This document shows, one piece after another, positions 61,758 to 64,000 of a stretch of DNA of 64,000 nt (positions are counted from its first letter, which is position 1; each line of letters begins with the position of its first letter). The notes under the pieces are model-generated. The model did not search any database, was not told the origin of the DNA, and saw only the letters and a list, made by a program, of their open reading frames with translations. A program made the position numbers and the translations under genes. This stretch comes from Hoplostethus atlanticus (taxonomy: Eukaryota > Chordata > Actinopteri > Trachichthyiformes > Trachichthyidae): contig JAXDDX010000072.1 in assembly GCA_034670405.1 (NCBI GenBank), forward strand, positions 682,001 to 746,000, written 5' to 3'.

Positions 61758-63972
61758 AGGGGCAGATGAAGGGAGTAATGGGAACATGCCCACCGGCGGA
61801 CAGGTTTGCCCACCCTGCCGATGACGGGCAGCTTGTGGGCGTAGGCGCGGGGCCCAACGGCCGAAAGTTGCGCGGTCGGGGCAAAGATGGTCTGGAAAGG
61901 CCGGCGACCTTGGCAACGCCGGCCCATCTGCCGCCCACCGATGAGAAAGGAGAAGGCTGGGGGTCCCGTCTGAGGGGAGGTGAACCGAGCCTTGGGGAAA
62001 ACGTCACGAGACAGACCCGCCGAACGCTGGCCTGCCCGCGACAATGAGGATCTGGAGCGCTGGACAGATGAGGAGGAGGAGGAGGAAGAGCGAGCCAGTG
62101 ACCTGATAGAAAGAGACAACACATAACGAAAATGAGAAATAATAATGGCCATAAACATTTACCATCAACACAGGATCTGATGCAACTATCCCTTGTGCTA
62201 TTTTGGGGTGAGGATCTATTCACAACAAGCTTCCCAAAAATGTTAGGTCAGCAGAATCTATTGCCATTGGATGACATCAGGTATGTCATTGGGGTCATCA
62301 AGTGGGTTCCTCCCATTACAGATGCTTGGTTGCATTAGACCCACATCTCCAGAAGGATCAACAGGAAGTTCTGGTGACCCAGGATCCCGCTACACGGCCC
62401 TACTCTCAACACTCCTCAAATTCAAAAGTCTTGCTGGACTCGTACAATAAATCCAGCACATCAGACACCTTCATCGCAATGGAATGACACAGTGGTAGTG
62501 GATTCTATTATTTGAAGTGAATGAACTTCCATTAGAAGTAATGCCAATGGATTAAGTGTGATCCTAGTTTTAAAGTTGACTTTACCTCCCCGGTCCGGTA
62601 GCGGCCAGGCTGGGTGGCGGGGGCTCAGTGCGAGGACTCCCATCCTGCCTAGGGCTGATGTTGAGGTTGGCAGTCAGCTGTGGCATTTTACGGGCGGTAT
62701 CTGGGTTGGCGGCGGGGCCGGGGGGGTCTTTCTTTGTGTCATTGGGCTGGGATGGGGCGCAGGGCGGGTAGCTGCCGAACCCGGGCCCTGTACTGAACCT
62801 GACTGCCAGGCTGTCTCCGAAGAAAGAGTAGAGCTCACAGTACATGGCCGGCAGAGGGACGGGCGTCCACTCCTCCCAGGGGCAGCCGGCCCCACCGGCC
62901 TGGAGGTGGCTGGCGATTCCCAAGGCGGCCTCTGATAGGGGCTCTGGCGGGGGGCTGAGGCCCGGGGAACTCACCCTGTAACCCATAGCACCCACCATAG
63001 AGCCTGGCTGACCGCTGGACCCTCCCTCTGCTGATTGGGACAGAGACAAGGCCTTCATCTTGAGCAGACGCTCCACTGCCACCTGCAGGATGGAGAGGAA
63101 AATGTACTTAACTATAATACAGGAATCTGATGTAGTACCATGAGATCTTTTACACCGGTGTCAACTAATCACCCAACCAATTTCTATGGCTGATAACTGC
63201 CCAATGGTATCAAGCAGGCTGAGTGTCTTCTACTGGGTAGGAAAAGGATTCATTGTGTGTCTGTAATTGTCATTGATTATGAATGTGTCACACCCTGTTT
63301 TGAGGAATTTGCAAGGCCAATTAATGAGGTTTCCATGACAACTACGAATGACGTTTCCATGACAACTATGAATGGGCAGAATAAGGACACCAGGAAATTC
63401 ATTCCAACTGTGTTTAGAAGAAAGCAGATAGGATGCATATTACCTCTACTAACTGGATGTTAAGTCATTAAGATCTTAAGTTTCAGGAATTTATTAAGAC
63501 TTTTTACAGACCCATGTGCACCATGTTGTCACTGTCAACTGCACTGTTTGTGGATTCTTCGAGCAGACACTTAACCACACTGTGGTGCAAAATGATGGAA
63601 CCTGTGGTCCATTTCCAGGCTAAGGTTATGATGTTCAGTCTCACACCTTTGATGTTTTTCTTAAGATTTCAAAATACATTTAGTTTAGCCACTTGGCCTG
63701 CATCATGCATTCTAGGTCTGACTGAATTAGTGGAACCACACAGAACCCAGCTAGACTGAAATCTGTACTATTCAATTGTAAGGAAGGGTTAGTAGTCACA
63801 AAAACCTCCTAGCTCTTATAGCATGGCGGTCAGCAGTACTGACCAGGATGGCGCCGTAGACCTTGTGTCCGTCTGCTTTGACCTGGGCGTTGGAAACAGA
63901 GTAGTCGTCCAGCACGGCCTGGAGGTTGGCCCAGTAGGCAGGAAGGTGTGGATAGAGTACTCTTTCAACAGC
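61758..63972 (-). CDS. Unidentified Ser/Pro-rich protein, 3' part of gene (three exons; runs off right edge)
   Basis: I do not recognise this family. Exon A (63972-63844) reads AVERVLYPHLPAYWANLQAV, LDDYSVSNAQVKADGHKVYG, AIL. Exon B (63082-62586) starts VAVERLLKMKALSLSQSAEG and includes a compact block (CPWEEWTPVPLPAMYCELYS, FFGDSLAVRFSTGPGFGSY). Exon C (62102-61758) starts after GPGR as SLARSSSSSSSVQRSRSSLS and continues AGLSRDVFPKARFTSPQTG, AFSFLIGGRQMGRRCQGRRP. Phases 0, 2, 2 agree, and donors are CTG|GTCAGT, GGAG|GTAAAG and CCCCT|GTAAGAG. Exon A looks helical and globular; the rest looks mostly disordered. In human the next gene past KCNK7 is MAP3K11, but no kinase or MLK feature is visible here. 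Confidence 0.6.
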
Positions 63973-63984
63973 CTGTCAATCAAA

Positions 63985-64000
63985 ACACACACACACACAC
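63985..64000. repeat. (CA)n microsatellite at right edge
   Basis: CA dinucleotides run off the window, 13 bases upstream of the exon A acceptor of the unidentified gene. Confidence 0.85.

Noticed and set aside
61624-62223. An alternative 199-codon frame across exon C of the unidentified gene
   Set aside because: The phase coming from exon B requires the other frame (SLARSSSS). The long alternative is a GC-rich overlap frame, though it should be re-examined when cDNA is available.

Overview
The window is vertebrate nuclear DNA and almost certainly teleost. Genes are split into short exons with GT/AG introns in consistent phase, all on the minus strand. Introns and intergenic stretches are full of Tc1/mariner, hAT, TTAA-type and foldback DNA-transposon remnants and CA, GA and AGY microsatellites typical of ray-finned fish. 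The species cannot be named from sequence alone.

Layout, left to right, all genes minus strand. (1) 1-3958: the 5' half of an Eph receptor tyrosine kinase gene (signal peptide, ligand-binding domain, Cys-rich region, first fibronectin III domain). It is closest by eye to EPHA1 and runs off the left edge. The ligand-binding exon carries one extra base and lacks one of the two usual disulfides. (2) 4.0-9.0 kb: intergenic DNA with two dead Tc1 copies and the 3' flank of the next gene. (3) 8999-48348: a complete ehbp1l1 gene, for which I traced 33 phase-compatible coding exons. It has an N-terminal C2 domain (38.7-48.3 kb), six Pro-rich exons (31.8-37.8 kb), an enormous repeat region (13.6-29.6 kb), a CH domain (12.1-13.0 kb), a bMERB domain (9.0-11.4 kb) and a C-terminal CaaX box. 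The predicted protein is about 5,518 residues, against about 1,500 for human EHBP1L1 as I recall it. The excess comes mainly from two giant exons (5,544 and 3,428 bp) made of about 60 copies of a short SCP...PGFPS repeat. (4) 48.4-59.1 kb: intergenic, rich in foldback and hairpin transposons. (5) 59172-61149: a three-exon kcnk7-type two-pore potassium channel with altered selectivity filters. (6) 61.4-64.0 kb: the 3' part of a Ser/Pro-rich gene I do not recognise, cut by the right edge.

The ehbp1l1-kcnk7 adjacency matches human 11q13 (EHBP1L1-KCNK7), which supports both calls. EHBP1L1 is known as a Rab8/Rab10 effector that links recycling membranes to Bin1 and actin. The notable feature is the repeat region placed between its membrane-binding C2 domain and its CH/bMERB end. 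Each repeat-region exon, or the 18+19 pair, keeps the reading frame when skipped, so short mammal-like and giant isoforms are both possible. Two single-base frame breaks (Eph exon 3, ehbp1l1 exon 5) are most simply draft-assembly indels but should be checked.
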